Positions 53,513 to 62,550 of a stretch of DNA of 64,000 bases are shown here, in pieces. The stretch covers positions 1-64,000 of the forward strand of contig JABDLD010000051.1 of assembly GCA_013001885.1 (NCBI GenBank), written 5' to 3'. The DNA comes from Lysobacterales bacterium (GTDB taxonomy: Bacteria > Pseudomonadota > Gammaproteobacteria > Xanthomonadales > SZUA-36). The translations under genes were made by a program, and so were the position numbers. Numbering within the stretch: the stretch's first letter is position 1; each line of letters opens with the position of its first letter. The notes under the pieces were generated by a model that worked only from the letters and a program-made list of their open reading frames with translations, did not search any database and was not told the DNA's origin.

Positions 53513-54436
53513 TCAGTAGGTTGGAACCGAAGAGTCGACTTCCATTGACCAGGCGTGAATCCCGCCGGCCACGTTGCTGACATCGGTAAAGCCCTGTTTG
53601 CGGAAATACTCAGCCGCGCCCATGCTCGAATTGCCGTGGTGGCACAGGAATGCCAGCGCTGAATCCTTGGGCAGTTGCTCCAGTTTTGCGACCGTATCCT
53701 GGTCAAGAACCTGGGCGCCCTCGATTGTGGCCCGGCTCCTTTCGTCGGCGCCGCGAATATCCACCAGGGTGATATCACCGTCCTTGAGTTTACCGGCCAG
53801 TTCCTGAACCGTCATCTGCTTGACCGGCGCAGGGGCCTGCGGCAGGTCAATAGCAAGGCCTTCGCCCTGCATCGTCGATACCCAGTCAATGACCGCTCCG
53901 CGCGCTCTTTGGGCCGTGCCGATATCCATCAGCACCTTGATGCCGTTGGACTCACTGGCGATTTCATTTCCCTGTGGCGGAGCCAGGTTGAACTGGGCGT
54001 CCCAGGCTGCATTGACCTCGAAGTGCAGCGCGATGCCTTCATGTCCCTGCATTGCTTCCATGATTTTTTCCGCAGCGGCCGGAGTCACGGTGATTTCAGG
54101 TGCAGTGCGGTCTGGCGCCTTGAGCCCCAGGCTTTGATGCAATTCGCCGGAGTTGAGCATGTTCAGGATAATGTCGCAGCCGCCGACGAGTTCGCCATCG
54201 ATGTAAAGTTGCGGGATGGTCGGCCAATTGCCATAGACCTTGATCCCTTCCCTGATCTCGGGGTCGTCAAGAACATTGACCGAGATATAATCGGGTACGA
54301 CGCTGTCGAGCGCGGCTACGGTCTTGGCCGAAAAGCCGCACTGCGGCTGTTGTGGCGTGCCCTTCATGAACAGGACCACCCGGTTGTTTTTCACGAAACT
54401 GTCGATTTTGCTTTTAACTTCGTCGTTGATATCCAT
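53513..54436 (-). CDS. Grx4-type fusion: glutaredoxin, A-type carrier-like, rhodanese
   Basis: The 307-residue protein has three parts. Residues about 1-103 are a CGFS monothiol glutaredoxin (Cys33 in QQPQCGFS; also WPTIPQLYIDG and GGCDI). About 114-200 resemble an A-type iron-sulfur carrier (ITVTPAAAEKIMEAM, then VIDWVSTMQGEGLAID), but with no cysteine at all, so it cannot bind a cluster by itself. About 206-305 are a rhodanese domain with active-site Cys265 in FLCHHGNSS. Such long Grx4 proteins occur in some Gammaproteobacteria, as far as I recall. They probably act in iron-sulfur trafficking. The ATG at 54436 has GGA seven bases upstream; an ATG at 54448 also exists. Confidence 0.9.
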   Translation of the reverse strand: MDINDEVKSKIDSFVKNNRVVLFMKGTPQQPQCGFSAKTVAALDSVVPDYISVNVLDDPEIREGIKVYGNWPTIPQLYIDGELVGGCDIILNMLNSGELHQSLGLKAPDRTAPEITVTPAAAEKIMEAMQGHEGIALHFEVNAAWDAQFNLAPPQGNEIASESNGIKVLMDIGTAQRARGAVIDWVSTMQGEGLAIDLPQAPAPVKQMTVQELAGKLKDGDITLVDIRGADERSRATIEGAQVLDQDTVAKLEQLPKDSALAFLCHHGNSSMGAAEYFRKQGFTDVSNVAGGIHAWSMEVDSSVPTY

Positions 54437-54504
54437 AAATTTTTCCATTCACCGGGAATCCGGCCGTCTCAAGTACAGCATACATAGGGCTGAAACTGCC
54501 GAAA

Positions 54505-54831
54505 TCAAGAATCGGCCCAGCCGTAGTTGATGGTGATTTCACTATCCACTGCGATATCGTGGAGTGCGTAACAGTTCAAACCGTCCATTTCGGCGTTGGG
54601 TGTATCGGAATGATTCATGAAACGCATCTCGTTTTTGCCGTCAAACCCGGTCCAGCTGTCTTCGGCGTCGTCCTCAATCCACAGCACATGCGCGCCATCC
54701 TCCTCTACCTTGGGGCCACGGTAAACACCGATCAACTGGCCCGCCTTTAAAGGTCTTGCTGCAAAAAGGCCCCGGCCGTGAATGGGCGAACCCGCAACAT
54801 AAACCCTATCGTTGTCGCTATAGCTATCCAA
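54505..54831 (-). CDS. Small SET-domain protein (putative lysine methyltransferase)
   Basis: The 108-residue protein has SET signatures: GSPIHGRGLFAARPLKAG at the start (as in the N-SET region), RFMNHSDTPNA with the pseudoknot Asn-His, and the final ITINYGWAD with the catalytic Tyr. SET enzymes transfer a methyl group from SAM to lysine. The target here is unknown; bacterial SET proteins have been reported on ribosomal or host histone lysines. It begins with TTG, three bases after the stop of the unknown 390-residue gene, with no ATG or GTG in the conserved part. Confidence 0.8.
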   Translation of the reverse strand: MDSYSDNDRVYVAGSPIHGRGLFAARPLKAGQLIGVYRGPKVEEDGAHVLWIEDDAEDSWTGFDGKNEMRFMNHSDTPNAEMDGLNCYALHDIAVDSEITINYGWADS

Positions 54832-54834
54832 ATC

Positions 54835-56007
54835 TCAGTGGCGTGCGGTGGAATGGCCGGTGTCGGGTATGAGGCGGCGGGTTTTTTCGTCGTACAGGAT
54901 AGTGCCCGGAAAAGCCACTGTGTGCACGCCCGGTATCTTTTCCCTGATATGGGCCTGAATGTCGTTCAGGCCCTGGGGGCACAGCGGATAGTAGTTTTCA
55001 ACCCGGTCCCCGTTGCGCACAGTCACCGCTATCGTGCCAAGTTCGCTGTAGCTGTGCTCGGTGATCGTCGCATCGCCGGTGCCGGGAGAAGCACTGCTGC
55101 CCTCCCTGTAGAAAGTTCCTTCCAGAACAGTTTCGTTTTCCGGCAGATGGAACCTGACCTGGAGCCCGTGTGCTTTCAGCGTTGTGAGGTATTGCCTGAC
55201 TTCGCGGGTCCAGTCTCCATAGGCCGCGGCCAGTCTCAGCCTTTCAGCGGTGATGCCGCTGCCGCCTCGCGACGCCCAACTGTCAAAAGTCTCGAAAGAA
55301 GCATGCACGGCATTGTCCTGCCATTTGAACTGCTGCCCGCTATCGGTCTGCACCGTGATCGACCGGGGCGATCCTGACAACGACGCGTCCAGCAATTCCC
55401 ACATCGGCAAAAATCCATAATGGTCGAGTTGCATGCGGAGCATGGCGTTCAGGTCCGTCAATGTCATCATGCGCGCGTGGTTGACCTCGATCCCGAAGGC
55501 AGCTTCGAGCCACGCGGCTGAATGAGCGGAAACCTGTCCTTCTTCCATGAACCGGTACTCCATGGCCTGCCCCAATTCGGCGGTCAGGTCTGCGGGTCCG
55601 TGGATCACGACGGGCAACAACTGCAGCAGGCCCAACGGAATATCCTGCAGCGGCTGCAGGTCAGCACGCGGCATTTTGCCGTCACGGGCTCCGATACTCA
55701 CGAGGCCAGGCTTGAAGTCTTCCGGATCGTTACTGGTCGATACGGCTTCAAGAGCCGCAAATACCGGGTATGAAGGTCTCAATATCTGGGTTTGATCAAA
55801 CAGCGCGCCGGCTGCGATCAGACTGCAGTTGGAAATGTCGGGCAGCAGCGCTTTCAGATCGGCCGAAAGATGGGACAGCATCTGTTCCGAATCGGTCGCG
55901 CCCAGCAAGGCGGGACGTGACGCATTCGGCCCGTAAAACCGGGTCGCATCCGTTTCGATGGCAACCAGAATCCGGTAAAAGCTCTCGCTGTCGGATTGCC
56001 TGCCCAT
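54835..56007 (-). CDS. Protein of unknown function, 390 residues
   Basis: No signal peptide or membrane segment and no domain that I recognise. The N-terminal half (about 1-190) is mixed alpha/beta with SESFYRILVAIETDATRFYG; the middle has FEVNHARMMTLTDLNAMLRM-like helices; the last third is strand-rich with YSELGTIAVTVRNGD. The final IREKIPGVHTVAFPG region may be a separate small domain. It starts one base from the stop of the DUF1232 gene and ends three bases before the SET gene, so it is part of the same series. Likely cytoplasmic. Confidence 0.72.
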   Translation of the reverse strand: MGRQSDSESFYRILVAIETDATRFYGPNASRPALLGATDSEQMLSHLSADLKALLPDISNCSLIAAGALFDQTQILRPSYPVFAALEAVSTSNDPEDFKPGLVSIGARDGKMPRADLQPLQDIPLGLLQLLPVVIHGPADLTAELGQAMEYRFMEEGQVSAHSAAWLEAAFGIEVNHARMMTLTDLNAMLRMQLDHYGFLPMWELLDASLSGSPRSITVQTDSGQQFKWQDNAVHASFETFDSWASRGGSGITAERLRLAAAYGDWTREVRQYLTTLKAHGLQVRFHLPENETVLEGTFYREGSSASPGTGDATITEHSYSELGTIAVTVRNGDRVENYYPLCPQGLNDIQAHIREKIPGVHTVAFPGTILYDEKTRRLIPDTGHSTARH

Positions 56008-56570
56008 CAGAACAGGGAGAAAGGAGACTTGCCTTTCCCACCGCCTCTGCCCCTGCGGCGGCGGTTACGCATACGGGAGTGCAGCTGCTGGCGCCGCTCT
56101 TCCAGCCAATCGGAGCGTTCCAGTTCCATTGCCTGGTCGCCCAGCCGGCTGGATTCGGCCGCCCTGAAAACACAAAAATCGCGGTAAGCCTGGATTTCGT
56201 GTTTGAGTTCCCGGCTGACCATTTCAATCATGATGGCGTCATCCAGGAATCCGAGCCCGGGAATATTGTCGGGAATCAGGTCTTCCGGTTCAGAGAAATA
56301 AGCGAGGGCTTCCAGCACGCGCGCCCGGTCGTCTTTTTCGAGGCCCCAACCCTGGTCCACGACCATTCCGATCAATGTTTCGAGCCGGTTCATGCGTTCC
56401 CGGATAAAGTCCGAAGTGTCTGAATGCCACACCTCGGACTGCAATTTTCTGGCATTGGCTATGATTTCAGTTTCATTCAGTTCACCGGACTTTTTCCTTG
56501 CCTTCAGCATGACCTCCCAGAAATACTCGAGGTCGGAGTCGCTGAGTTCGAAAGTGATTTCCATTGACAT
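56007..56570 (-). CDS. DUF1232 (YkvA-like) protein
   Basis: The 187-residue protein contains a DUF1232-type segment at about residues 85-125 (ALAYFSEPEDLIPDNIPG then FLDDAIMIEMV), in which a loop with the LIPD motif sits between two helices. The N-terminal part is acidic and helical; the C-terminal tail is Arg/Gly-rich (RMRNRRRRGRGGG), which suggests nucleic acid or membrane contact. Function unassigned. It shares one base with the start of the 390-residue gene (TGATG-type overlap). Confidence 0.82.
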   Translation of the reverse strand: MSMEITFELSDSDLEYFWEVMLKARKKSGELNETEIIANARKLQSEVWHSDTSDFIRERMNRLETLIGMVVDQGWGLEKDDRARVLEALAYFSEPEDLIPDNIPGLGFLDDAIMIEMVSRELKHEIQAYRDFCVFRAAESSRLGDQAMELERSDWLEERRQQLHSRMRNRRRRGRGGGKGKSPFSLF

Positions 56571-56595
56571 AGTTTGCTCCGGATCAGGGTTGAAA

Positions 56596-57123
56596 TCAGA
56601 ATGGCTCTTCGCGCTGCAGCCCTTTAGCCCGGGTTACGGCTGAGCGGAAGTAACCGGGTTTACCGGGTACGGGGTACAGGTAGCCTCTCTGGTCGAAGGA
56701 AAGATACCCGTCCTCCAGTGTCTGGACTCTTCCTTCAAGGTCAAACGGCAGGCTCTTTACTTCGCCGCTGTCGAGGGATTCGAGCAGAGATCGTTTGAAC
56801 TCATCGGGAAGCTCTTCCACCCGGACCGCTTCGGTCGAATTGGCGCCGATCAGCAGCTGAAAACGGCGGTTTTCGCGGGTCAGTTCAACCTCGTTTACCG
56901 TCATGACGATATCGATCATCTCGATCGTCATCGGTATACCATTCTGGTTGCTGATATCGAATTCGCAGCTCAAGCGGTTATCCACCAGGCTCATCTCGGA
57001 AATGTTGATGAAAGGAGGGCGGCCCTTGATGACGCTCGGTCCGCAGGAAACGCAGGCGGCGGTCATCAACAGCGCCAGCAGAAACCGCATGCCGGTTGCA
57101 GGCCCAATGACCGAATTCATCAT
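56596..57123 (-). CDS. LEA14-like (LEA type 2) lipoprotein
   Basis: A 175-residue protein with a lipobox VSCG (Cys near residue 25) and an LEA type-2 / WHy-like domain: strands RLSCEFDISNQNGIPMTIEM and LIGANSTEAVRVEEL show the alternation typical of that immunoglobulin-like fold. Function unknown; such proteins are anchored to the envelope. ATG codons at 57123 and 57120 overlap the stop of the upstream ABC ATPase gene, so it is translationally coupled to the oligopeptide importer. Confidence 0.8.
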   Translation of the reverse strand: MMNSVIGPATGMRFLLALLMTAACVSCGPSVIKGRPPFINISEMSLVDNRLSCEFDISNQNGIPMTIEMIDIVMTVNEVELTRENRRFQLLIGANSTEAVRVEELPDEFKRSLLESLDSGEVKSLPFDLEGRVQTLEDGYLSFDQRGYLYPVPGKPGYFRSAVTRAKGLQREEPF

Positions 57124-58133
57124 TTTGTATCGTCCCATAGATGACACCTTACCCGGTGGCCCGCAGTTTTCAACTCCCGTTCATTCTCGGGAGCGCCGTA
57201 TTGTTTGCCAACGGCAACCTCAATAGGCTCTATTGACGGGCATCGCTCCATTTTTTCCGGGCAACGCATATGAAATACGCAGCCGGCTGGCGGAGTCAAG
57301 GGCGAGGGCGGCTCACCTGTGAGCACGGACGGCGCAGGATGGGCGGGGTCGGCAACCGGAACCGCTGCCAGCAGGGATTTGGTATAGGGGTGGGCGGGTT
57401 GCTGGAAAAGTGATTCTGTCTTCCCGCTTTCCACGATTTTTCCCAGGTACATGACGCCAACCTTGTCCGCCAGCCGGCGGACCGTCGAGAGGTCATGTGA
57501 AACGAACAGGAATGCAATGCCAAGCTCCGCCCGCAGTTTCAGCATCAGGTCCACGATCCGTGCCTGGACCGGCGCGTCGAGCGATGAAAGGGGTTCGTCC
57601 GCAATGATCAGTTCCGGTTCAGTGACCAGCGCCCGCGCCAGCGCTACCCGTTGCCGCTGTCCCCCTGAAAGTTCCTGCGGATAACGGTGCAGCATGTCAG
57701 CATCGAGTTCTACCGTCTCCAGCGCCGCAGCGGCCTTTTTCGCGCGGCTTGCCGGGGCGCCAACACGGAAATGATTCAACGGCTCGAGCAGTGTCTGTTC
57801 GATGCTGCGGCGCGGACTGAGGGCAGCCAGTGAGTCCTGGAAGACGAATTGCATCTGCCGGCGAGCCGCTCCGAGTTGGGGCTTTTTGAGTGAGGCCAGG
57901 TCCTGCCCGCGAAACAGGACCTGACCCGACCGGTAAGGGGTCAATTGGATGATGGCGTGAGCCAGCGAAGACTTGCCTGAACCGGATTCCCCCACCAGTC
58001 CGAAAATGCTGCCGTTTTCGATGTTCAGGCTGACACTTCTCACGGCAGCAAGCGGCTTTCCGGCTGAGCCCCTCGCCGGGTAACTCACGACGAGATCTCG
58101 CACTTCCAGCAGCATCTGGCCGTGTGGTGTCAC
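57120..58133 (-). CDS. Oligopeptide ABC transporter ATPase, OppF/DppF type
   Basis: The 337-residue ATPase has Walker A GESGSGKSS, signature ELSGGQRQR, Walker B IIADEPLSSLDAP and the C-terminal oligopeptide-transport domain with Cys-rich end (CVFHMRCPEKMERCPS), which binds a 4Fe-4S cluster in some DppD/DppF proteins. With the OppD-type ATPase upstream it drives peptide import. Overlaps the neighbour by four bases at its start. Confidence 0.93.
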   Translation of the reverse strand: MTPHGQMLLEVRDLVVSYPARGSAGKPLAAVRSVSLNIENGSIFGLVGESGSGKSSLAHAIIQLTPYRSGQVLFRGQDLASLKKPQLGAARRQMQFVFQDSLAALSPRRSIEQTLLEPLNHFRVGAPASRAKKAAAALETVELDADMLHRYPQELSGGQRQRVALARALVTEPELIIADEPLSSLDAPVQARIVDLMLKLRAELGIAFLFVSHDLSTVRRLADKVGVMYLGKIVESGKTESLFQQPAHPYTKSLLAAVPVADPAHPAPSVLTGEPPSPLTPPAGCVFHMRCPEKMERCPSIEPIEVAVGKQYGAPENERELKTAGHRVRCHLWDDTK

Positions 58134-58930
58134 TTCGGTTTCGCTCCCGCTGCTGAATTGAGCAGCGCTTTGGTATAAACGTGCCGGGGGTTGGCGAACA
58201 GCTCTTCGACAGAGGCCTGCTCGACGATTTTGCCGTCGAGCATCACCAGGGCCCGGTCACAGTATTGCGCTACTATCCCAAGGTCGTGAGTGATCAGCAA
58301 CAGGGACACCCCGTCCTTTTGCCCGAGTTGGACCAACTGGTCAAGTACCTGCGCCTGGGTGGTTACGTCAAGCGCCGTGGTCGGCTCGTCCGCGATCAGA
58401 ATGCTGGGCCGGCAGGCCATCGCCATTGCAATCATCACTCGCTGGCGCATCCCGCCGGAAAGCTGGTGCGGGTAACGGCGCATGACGTGACCCGGATCCG
58501 GGAAACCAACACGTCCGAGTGCAGCCTGTGCCGAGGTCTGCGCCTCACGGCGCCGTTGGCCACGGTGCCGGGTAAACACGGAACACAACTGATTGCCGAC
58601 GGTGAATACCGGATCCAACGCGGTCAACGGCTCCTGGAATATCATCGAAATACTGCGTCCCCTGATTTTACGGAGACCCGACTCGGGCAGGGCCGCCAGG
58701 TCAGAACCATTCAACTCGATGGCCTGAGCGGAGATGTCCCACCTGTCGGGTGGCAGCAGGCCCAGTATCGATTCAGCAGTCTTGGTCTTGCCGCTGCCGG
58801 ATTGACCTACCAGGGCCAGTATTTCTCCCTGGTGCAAGTCAAAACTGACCTGGTCCAACACGTTCACAACCCGGCCGGATAAGCGGTGGGTGACAGAAAG
58901 TTGGCGTACGGACAGGACGGGCTTGTTCAC
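58130..58930 (-). CDS. Oligopeptide ABC transporter ATPase, OppD/DppD type
   Basis: The 266-residue ATPase has Walker [10 protein letters not shown], signature QLSGGMRQR and Walker [13 protein letters not shown], with LITHDLGIV for the switch His. It is shorter than E. coli OppD, as it lacks most of the Cys-rich C-terminal domain. It pairs with the OppF-type protein. Its start overlaps the permease gene by four bases. Confidence 0.92.
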   Translation of the reverse strand: MNKPVLSVRQLSVTHRLSGRVVNVLDQVSFDLHQGEILALVGQSGSGKTKTAESILGLLPPDRWDISAQAIELNGSDLAALPESGLRKIRGRSISMIFQEPLTALDPVFTVGNQLCSVFTRHRGQRRREAQTSAQAALGRVGFPDPGHVMRRYPHQLSGGMRQRVMIAMAMACRPSILIADEPTTALDVTTQAQVLDQLVQLGQKDGVSLLLITHDLGIVAQYCDRALVMLDGKIVEQASVEELFANPRHVYTKALLNSAAGAKPK

Positions 58931-59772
58931 AGGGCCGCCTGCCTGGGATCAAATGCGTCCTGCAAAGCGTCTGCCAGAAGGTTGAAGCCCAGCAGCAGGA
59001 TGAACAGCATCAGGGATGCGGACAAGAAGTTATTGAAGTGGCCGGCCAGAATTTCCTGGGTGCTTTCCGCCAGCATCAGTCCCCAACTCACACCGTCCTG
59101 TACACCCAGGCCGAGAAAACTGAGGACCACCTCGGCTTTAATCGCCGCCACGAACACCATGCTGGACTGAATAAGCAGGATATGGGCGGTATTGGGCAAC
59201 ACGTGGCGGATCAGGATGAGGGGGCCGGGCAGACCAATGGCACGGGCGGCAAGGACGAATTCCTGAGATTTGATCTTCAACACTTCAGCCCTGACCAACC
59301 GCCCGGTCGTTGTCCAGAACGTCGCGATCATGGCTATATGCATGGCCCAGTAAACACCCTGAAGCGCAAAGGCAACGGCAGCGACAAACAGGTAGAAAGG
59401 GATTGAGTCGAGAACGCCTTTCATCCACTGGATGGTGCCGTCAACCCAGGTATTGCTGTACCAACCGGCCGCAGCCCCGAGAACCGCGCCAATGACTGTG
59501 GACAAAACAGATACAACCAGGCCGATTTCAAACGCCGTCCTGACGCTGTAGACAGATCGCAGAAAAATATCCTGGCCCAGGACGTTGGTGCCAAACCAGT
59601 GCTGCGCTCCGGCCGATTCCCAGCGGCCCCCGCCGGCCTCGGACCAGGACTCCCCCAGGAATCCTGCCCACACGGCGGCCGCCAGCAAAAAAAATGCCGT
59701 CACGATCACCAACCCGGTCAGCCCGGCTTTGTCCGTTCGCAGTCGTTGCCATGGGCGATTTCTGAAACTCAT
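58927..59772 (-). CDS. Oligopeptide ABC transporter permease, OppC/DppC type
   Basis: The 281-residue inner-membrane protein has an N-terminal OppC_N helix (TGLVIVTAFFLLAAAVWAG), the segment HWFGTNVLGQDIFLRSVY that marks the family (usually HPLGTDxxGRD), about six helices and the EAA loop with ARAIGLPGPLILIRHVLPN. It forms the channel with the OppB-type permease. Confidence 0.92.
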   Translation of the reverse strand: MSFRNRPWQRLRTDKAGLTGLVIVTAFFLLAAAVWAGFLGESWSEAGGGRWESAGAQHWFGTNVLGQDIFLRSVYSVRTAFEIGLVVSVLSTVIGAVLGAAAGWYSNTWVDGTIQWMKGVLDSIPFYLFVAAVAFALQGVYWAMHIAMIATFWTTTGRLVRAEVLKIKSQEFVLAARAIGLPGPLILIRHVLPNTAHILLIQSSMVFVAAIKAEVVLSFLGLGVQDGVSWGLMLAESTQEILAGHFNNFLSASLMLFILLLGFNLLADALQDAFDPRQAAL

Positions 59773-60710
59773 TACCCGATCCTCGGATCTACCAGCTTGT
59801 AAAGAAAATCCGTCAGGACCTGGATCAGCACAAAGGCAATTGCGGTCAGTCCGACGACGGCTTTCAGCACCGGCTGATCACCGCTGGTGATGGCATCGAA
59901 AGTGACTTTTCCGATGCCGGGTATGCCGAAATAGCTCTCGATCAGGAGGCTGCCGGAAACGACGATCAACGGAATGGAAAACATGAACCGGGTGATGATG
60001 GGCACCAGGCTGTTCTTGAGGACGTGCTTCCAAAGAATGGTGGCGGTGGATGCGCCGTAAGCGCGTGCGGTCCTGATGTGGTCACGACCCGCTTCCTCTG
60101 CGAAAACAGCCCGGTAAAACCGGGTGTTGTAACCCAGCGTGATAAAAATGAGTGAGAGCGTAGGCACCGCAACATACTTGAGGTAAGAGCCCGGGTCATT
60201 AACCTGCCAGCCCCGGACCGGAAAAAGGTTCAAGCCGTAAGGTGTACTCAGAATCACCTGCATGAGAATGATGATCACGAGGAAGCTGATGCTCATGCTG
60301 CTGACCGAAAATCCCGTGATCAAGCGGTCTGTCCAGCGCCCTTTTTGCTGAACGGACAACAGGCCCAGCGCGATTCCCAACAGGTTGCCCAGGACAAATC
60401 CCGGGACCATCAATGCCAGGGTGACGGGGATCGTTCTCGCCAGGATGGAGTTGACCGGTTCACCGGAAGAATGGGAGGAGCCGAGGTCGAGCGTGAACAG
60501 CTGCTTCAGGTATCCGGCGTATCGCAGCGCAAAGGACCGGTCATAACCCAGCTCATGACGAACTTCCGCAATCTGTTCCGCAGTGGCGTTTTTGCCAACC
60601 AGGCTGTAAGTCTGGTCCGGGCCGAACCAAACCATCAGAATAAAACTGATCAGGGTGACGCCCAGGACGAGCAGCAGGCCATGAAAGATTTTATTCAGCG
60701 CATAGCGCAC
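59772..60710 (-). CDS. Oligopeptide ABC transporter permease, OppB/DppB type
   Basis: The 312-residue inner-membrane protein has the OppB_N opening (YALNKIFHGLLLVLGVTLIS), a periplasmic loop, five or six helices and the EAA loop with ARAYGASTATILWKHVLKN. The GTG at 60710 shares a base with the stop of the binding-protein gene; an upstream open extension lies in that gene and is rejected. It is the first permease of the import operon. Confidence 0.92.
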   Translation of the reverse strand: MRYALNKIFHGLLLVLGVTLISFILMVWFGPDQTYSLVGKNATAEQIAEVRHELGYDRSFALRYAGYLKQLFTLDLGSSHSSGEPVNSILARTIPVTLALMVPGFVLGNLLGIALGLLSVQQKGRWTDRLITGFSVSSMSISFLVIIILMQVILSTPYGLNLFPVRGWQVNDPGSYLKYVAVPTLSLIFITLGYNTRFYRAVFAEEAGRDHIRTARAYGASTATILWKHVLKNSLVPIITRFMFSIPLIVVSGSLLIESYFGIPGIGKVTFDAITSGDQPVLKAVVGLTAIAFVLIQVLTDFLYKLVDPRIG

Positions 60711-62527
60711 TACTGTCCCGCCCCGCGGGATTCGGGCTCGGCTGCATCCACGGATGCGAACCGGAAGAAGTATCCGCCGACGAAGGAACGGTCCGGCAAT
60801 GCAGCCAGCTTGCGGCTCCAGAGCAGAATCAGCCGGCGCGAGATCCCGCTGATGGTGGCGCAATCGTCAATAACCAGCTGATTCATATGGCGGTACATCG
60901 CCGTACGCATGTCGGAAGCCTGCATCCCGGAACTGGACCGGTACAGGCGGTTAAACTCCGGATTATTGTAGTTGGCGCTGTTCGAACCGGGTGACGAGTT
61001 AGGGCCATAGAACAGTTGCACGGTATTTTCTGCATCGGGGTAGTCCATGGTCCAGCCCGTTGTTATCAGCATCACCTCTCGGTTCAGAAAGGCCCGTGCA
61101 TAGTCTCCGTAGGTAGCAAAAGTCAGCGGCCGGATTTTCTCGGGTGGATAGCCCATTTCTCCCATGAAGCTCCTGAATTGCTCGAACATCTGGCGTTCGG
61201 TAACGCTGGAGGAAAATCCGTATTCGAGTACAGGCAGATTGTCGGCACTCCAGTCGTTATCGCCCAGCAGTTTCCTTGCGCCGGCGAGATCACGGATAAT
61301 CGCCGCCTGATCCTGTTTTTGATCAAATTCCGGCGCTGCCGGCGGGATGATCCCGGCGAATACCTGCCCGATGCCGTAATAGAAAACTTCGTTGCGCTTT
61401 TGCCAGTCGAAAGCCTTGATGATCGCGCAGCGCAGCGCCTGGTTGCGTGCGTTTTGTCGCGGATCCGGGTGGTAGCCGATCCGTGGGTCATCCATGTTGA
61501 AGTCAGTATGGACAAAGCCGGATTCCAGGTTGGCGAGCAAGTTGTATTTTTCGGCGAAGGCGGGTTTGAGCGCAGGCGGCTCGCGTTGCTGTAGTACCTG
61601 GTCAAACTGGCTGACCGGAACTTTCACGAAGTCCAGTTCGCCCGCGAGGAAGGCGTTCCAACGGGCGGCGTCTTCGGTGATGAACTCAATTTCTATGCGG
61701 TCTGAAAAAGGCGGTACACGGCCTTCGAGCCGGTCCAGTGCGAGATGCCCATGCGATACCGGATCATAACCTTCCGCCTCCAGGCTGAAGGGTTCCTCTC
61801 GAAAACGTTCGTTTCGAACCAGCACGGCGCTTGCGCTGTTGAATGACACCAGGCGGTAAGGCCCCGAACCCACCGGCCGGATGGGAAACTCCGGTCCGTA
61901 ATAATCCACCGCCTCACGGGAAACAATCGCGGAAAAACCCTGTGCCAGCGTATGCGTCAACTGAGGGAACGGCTTAATGAGCTGGATCTGCAGGGTGCGG
62001 TCATCAAGCGCTTTCAGCCCCGGTATCTCCTGGTCATAATTCGACCCGTTTTCCTTCCAGCTGTCCAGGCCGACGATCTTGCCCTGCCACAGCCAGGCGC
62101 CCTGGGCCCGGGTTTTTGGATCGAAATGGCGTTTTATGGAATACACGAAATCTTCGGCGCGCACCACCCGGCCCTTGCCGTCCGGGAATGCCGGGTCGTC
62201 AATGAAATGGACCCCTGGCTTGATTCTGATGGTATAGATCAGGCCGTCAGCGGAAACCTGTGGAAGACCCTCCGCCAGGTTTGGCTCCAGTTGGTACGGA
62301 CGCGCCAGGTATTTGTAACGGTAGAGTGTGTCGTAAAGGTTGACCGCCAGGAAGTTGGCGTATATGTGCGAGGCCTGTGCAGGATCGGTACTGGTGGGTG
62401 CACCGTCCATGGAATGGCGATACACCGAATAAGTGACTGCCGGGCCGGGGTCTTCAGCCGGCCGGTCGCAGGCCGCCAGCGGCAGAACAGCCAAAAAAAT
62501 GAATAGAATTCGTATGAAATGTCTCAC
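60710..62527 (-). CDS. Peptide-binding lipoprotein of the ABC importer (SBP family 5)
   Basis: The 605-residue protein has a lipobox PLAAC (Cys20) and a family-5 solute-binding domain: LYRYKYLARPYQLEPNLAEG (start shown in part), YTIRIKPGVHFIDDPAF and a late DYPDAENTVQLFYG. It captures peptides in the periplasm, anchored to the membrane in place of a soluble OppA. It is longer than the usual 500-550. GTG start, GGGG-containing leader without a clear Shine-Dalgarno. It heads the operon oppA-B-C-D-F type order. Confidence 0.91.
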   Translation of the reverse strand: MRHFIRILFIFLAVLPLAACDRPAEDPGPAVTYSVYRHSMDGAPTSTDPAQASHIYANFLAVNLYDTLYRYKYLARPYQLEPNLAEGLPQVSADGLIYTIRIKPGVHFIDDPAFPDGKGRVVRAEDFVYSIKRHFDPKTRAQGAWLWQGKIVGLDSWKENGSNYDQEIPGLKALDDRTLQIQLIKPFPQLTHTLAQGFSAIVSREAVDYYGPEFPIRPVGSGPYRLVSFNSASAVLVRNERFREEPFSLEAEGYDPVSHGHLALDRLEGRVPPFSDRIEIEFITEDAARWNAFLAGELDFVKVPVSQFDQVLQQREPPALKPAFAEKYNLLANLESGFVHTDFNMDDPRIGYHPDPRQNARNQALRCAIIKAFDWQKRNEVFYYGIGQVFAGIIPPAAPEFDQKQDQAAIIRDLAGARKLLGDNDWSADNLPVLEYGFSSSVTERQMFEQFRSFMGEMGYPPEKIRPLTFATYGDYARAFLNREVMLITTGWTMDYPDAENTVQLFYGPNSSPGSNSANYNNPEFNRLYRSSSGMQASDMRTAMYRHMNQLVIDDCATISGISRRLILLWSRKLAALPDRSFVGGYFFRFASVDAAEPESRGAGQ

Positions 62528-62550
62528 GGGGTTCAGCTTACCCCAGCAGG

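Noticed and set aside
53675-54487. 270-codon plus-strand frame opposite the Grx4 fusion gene
   Set aside because: The minus strand holds three recognisable domains; the plus-strand product is a shadow.
60711-60863. In-frame extension upstream of the OppB-type start
   Set aside because: It is inside the binding-protein gene and gives an Arg-rich leader unlike OppB; the GTG at 60710 matches the family start.
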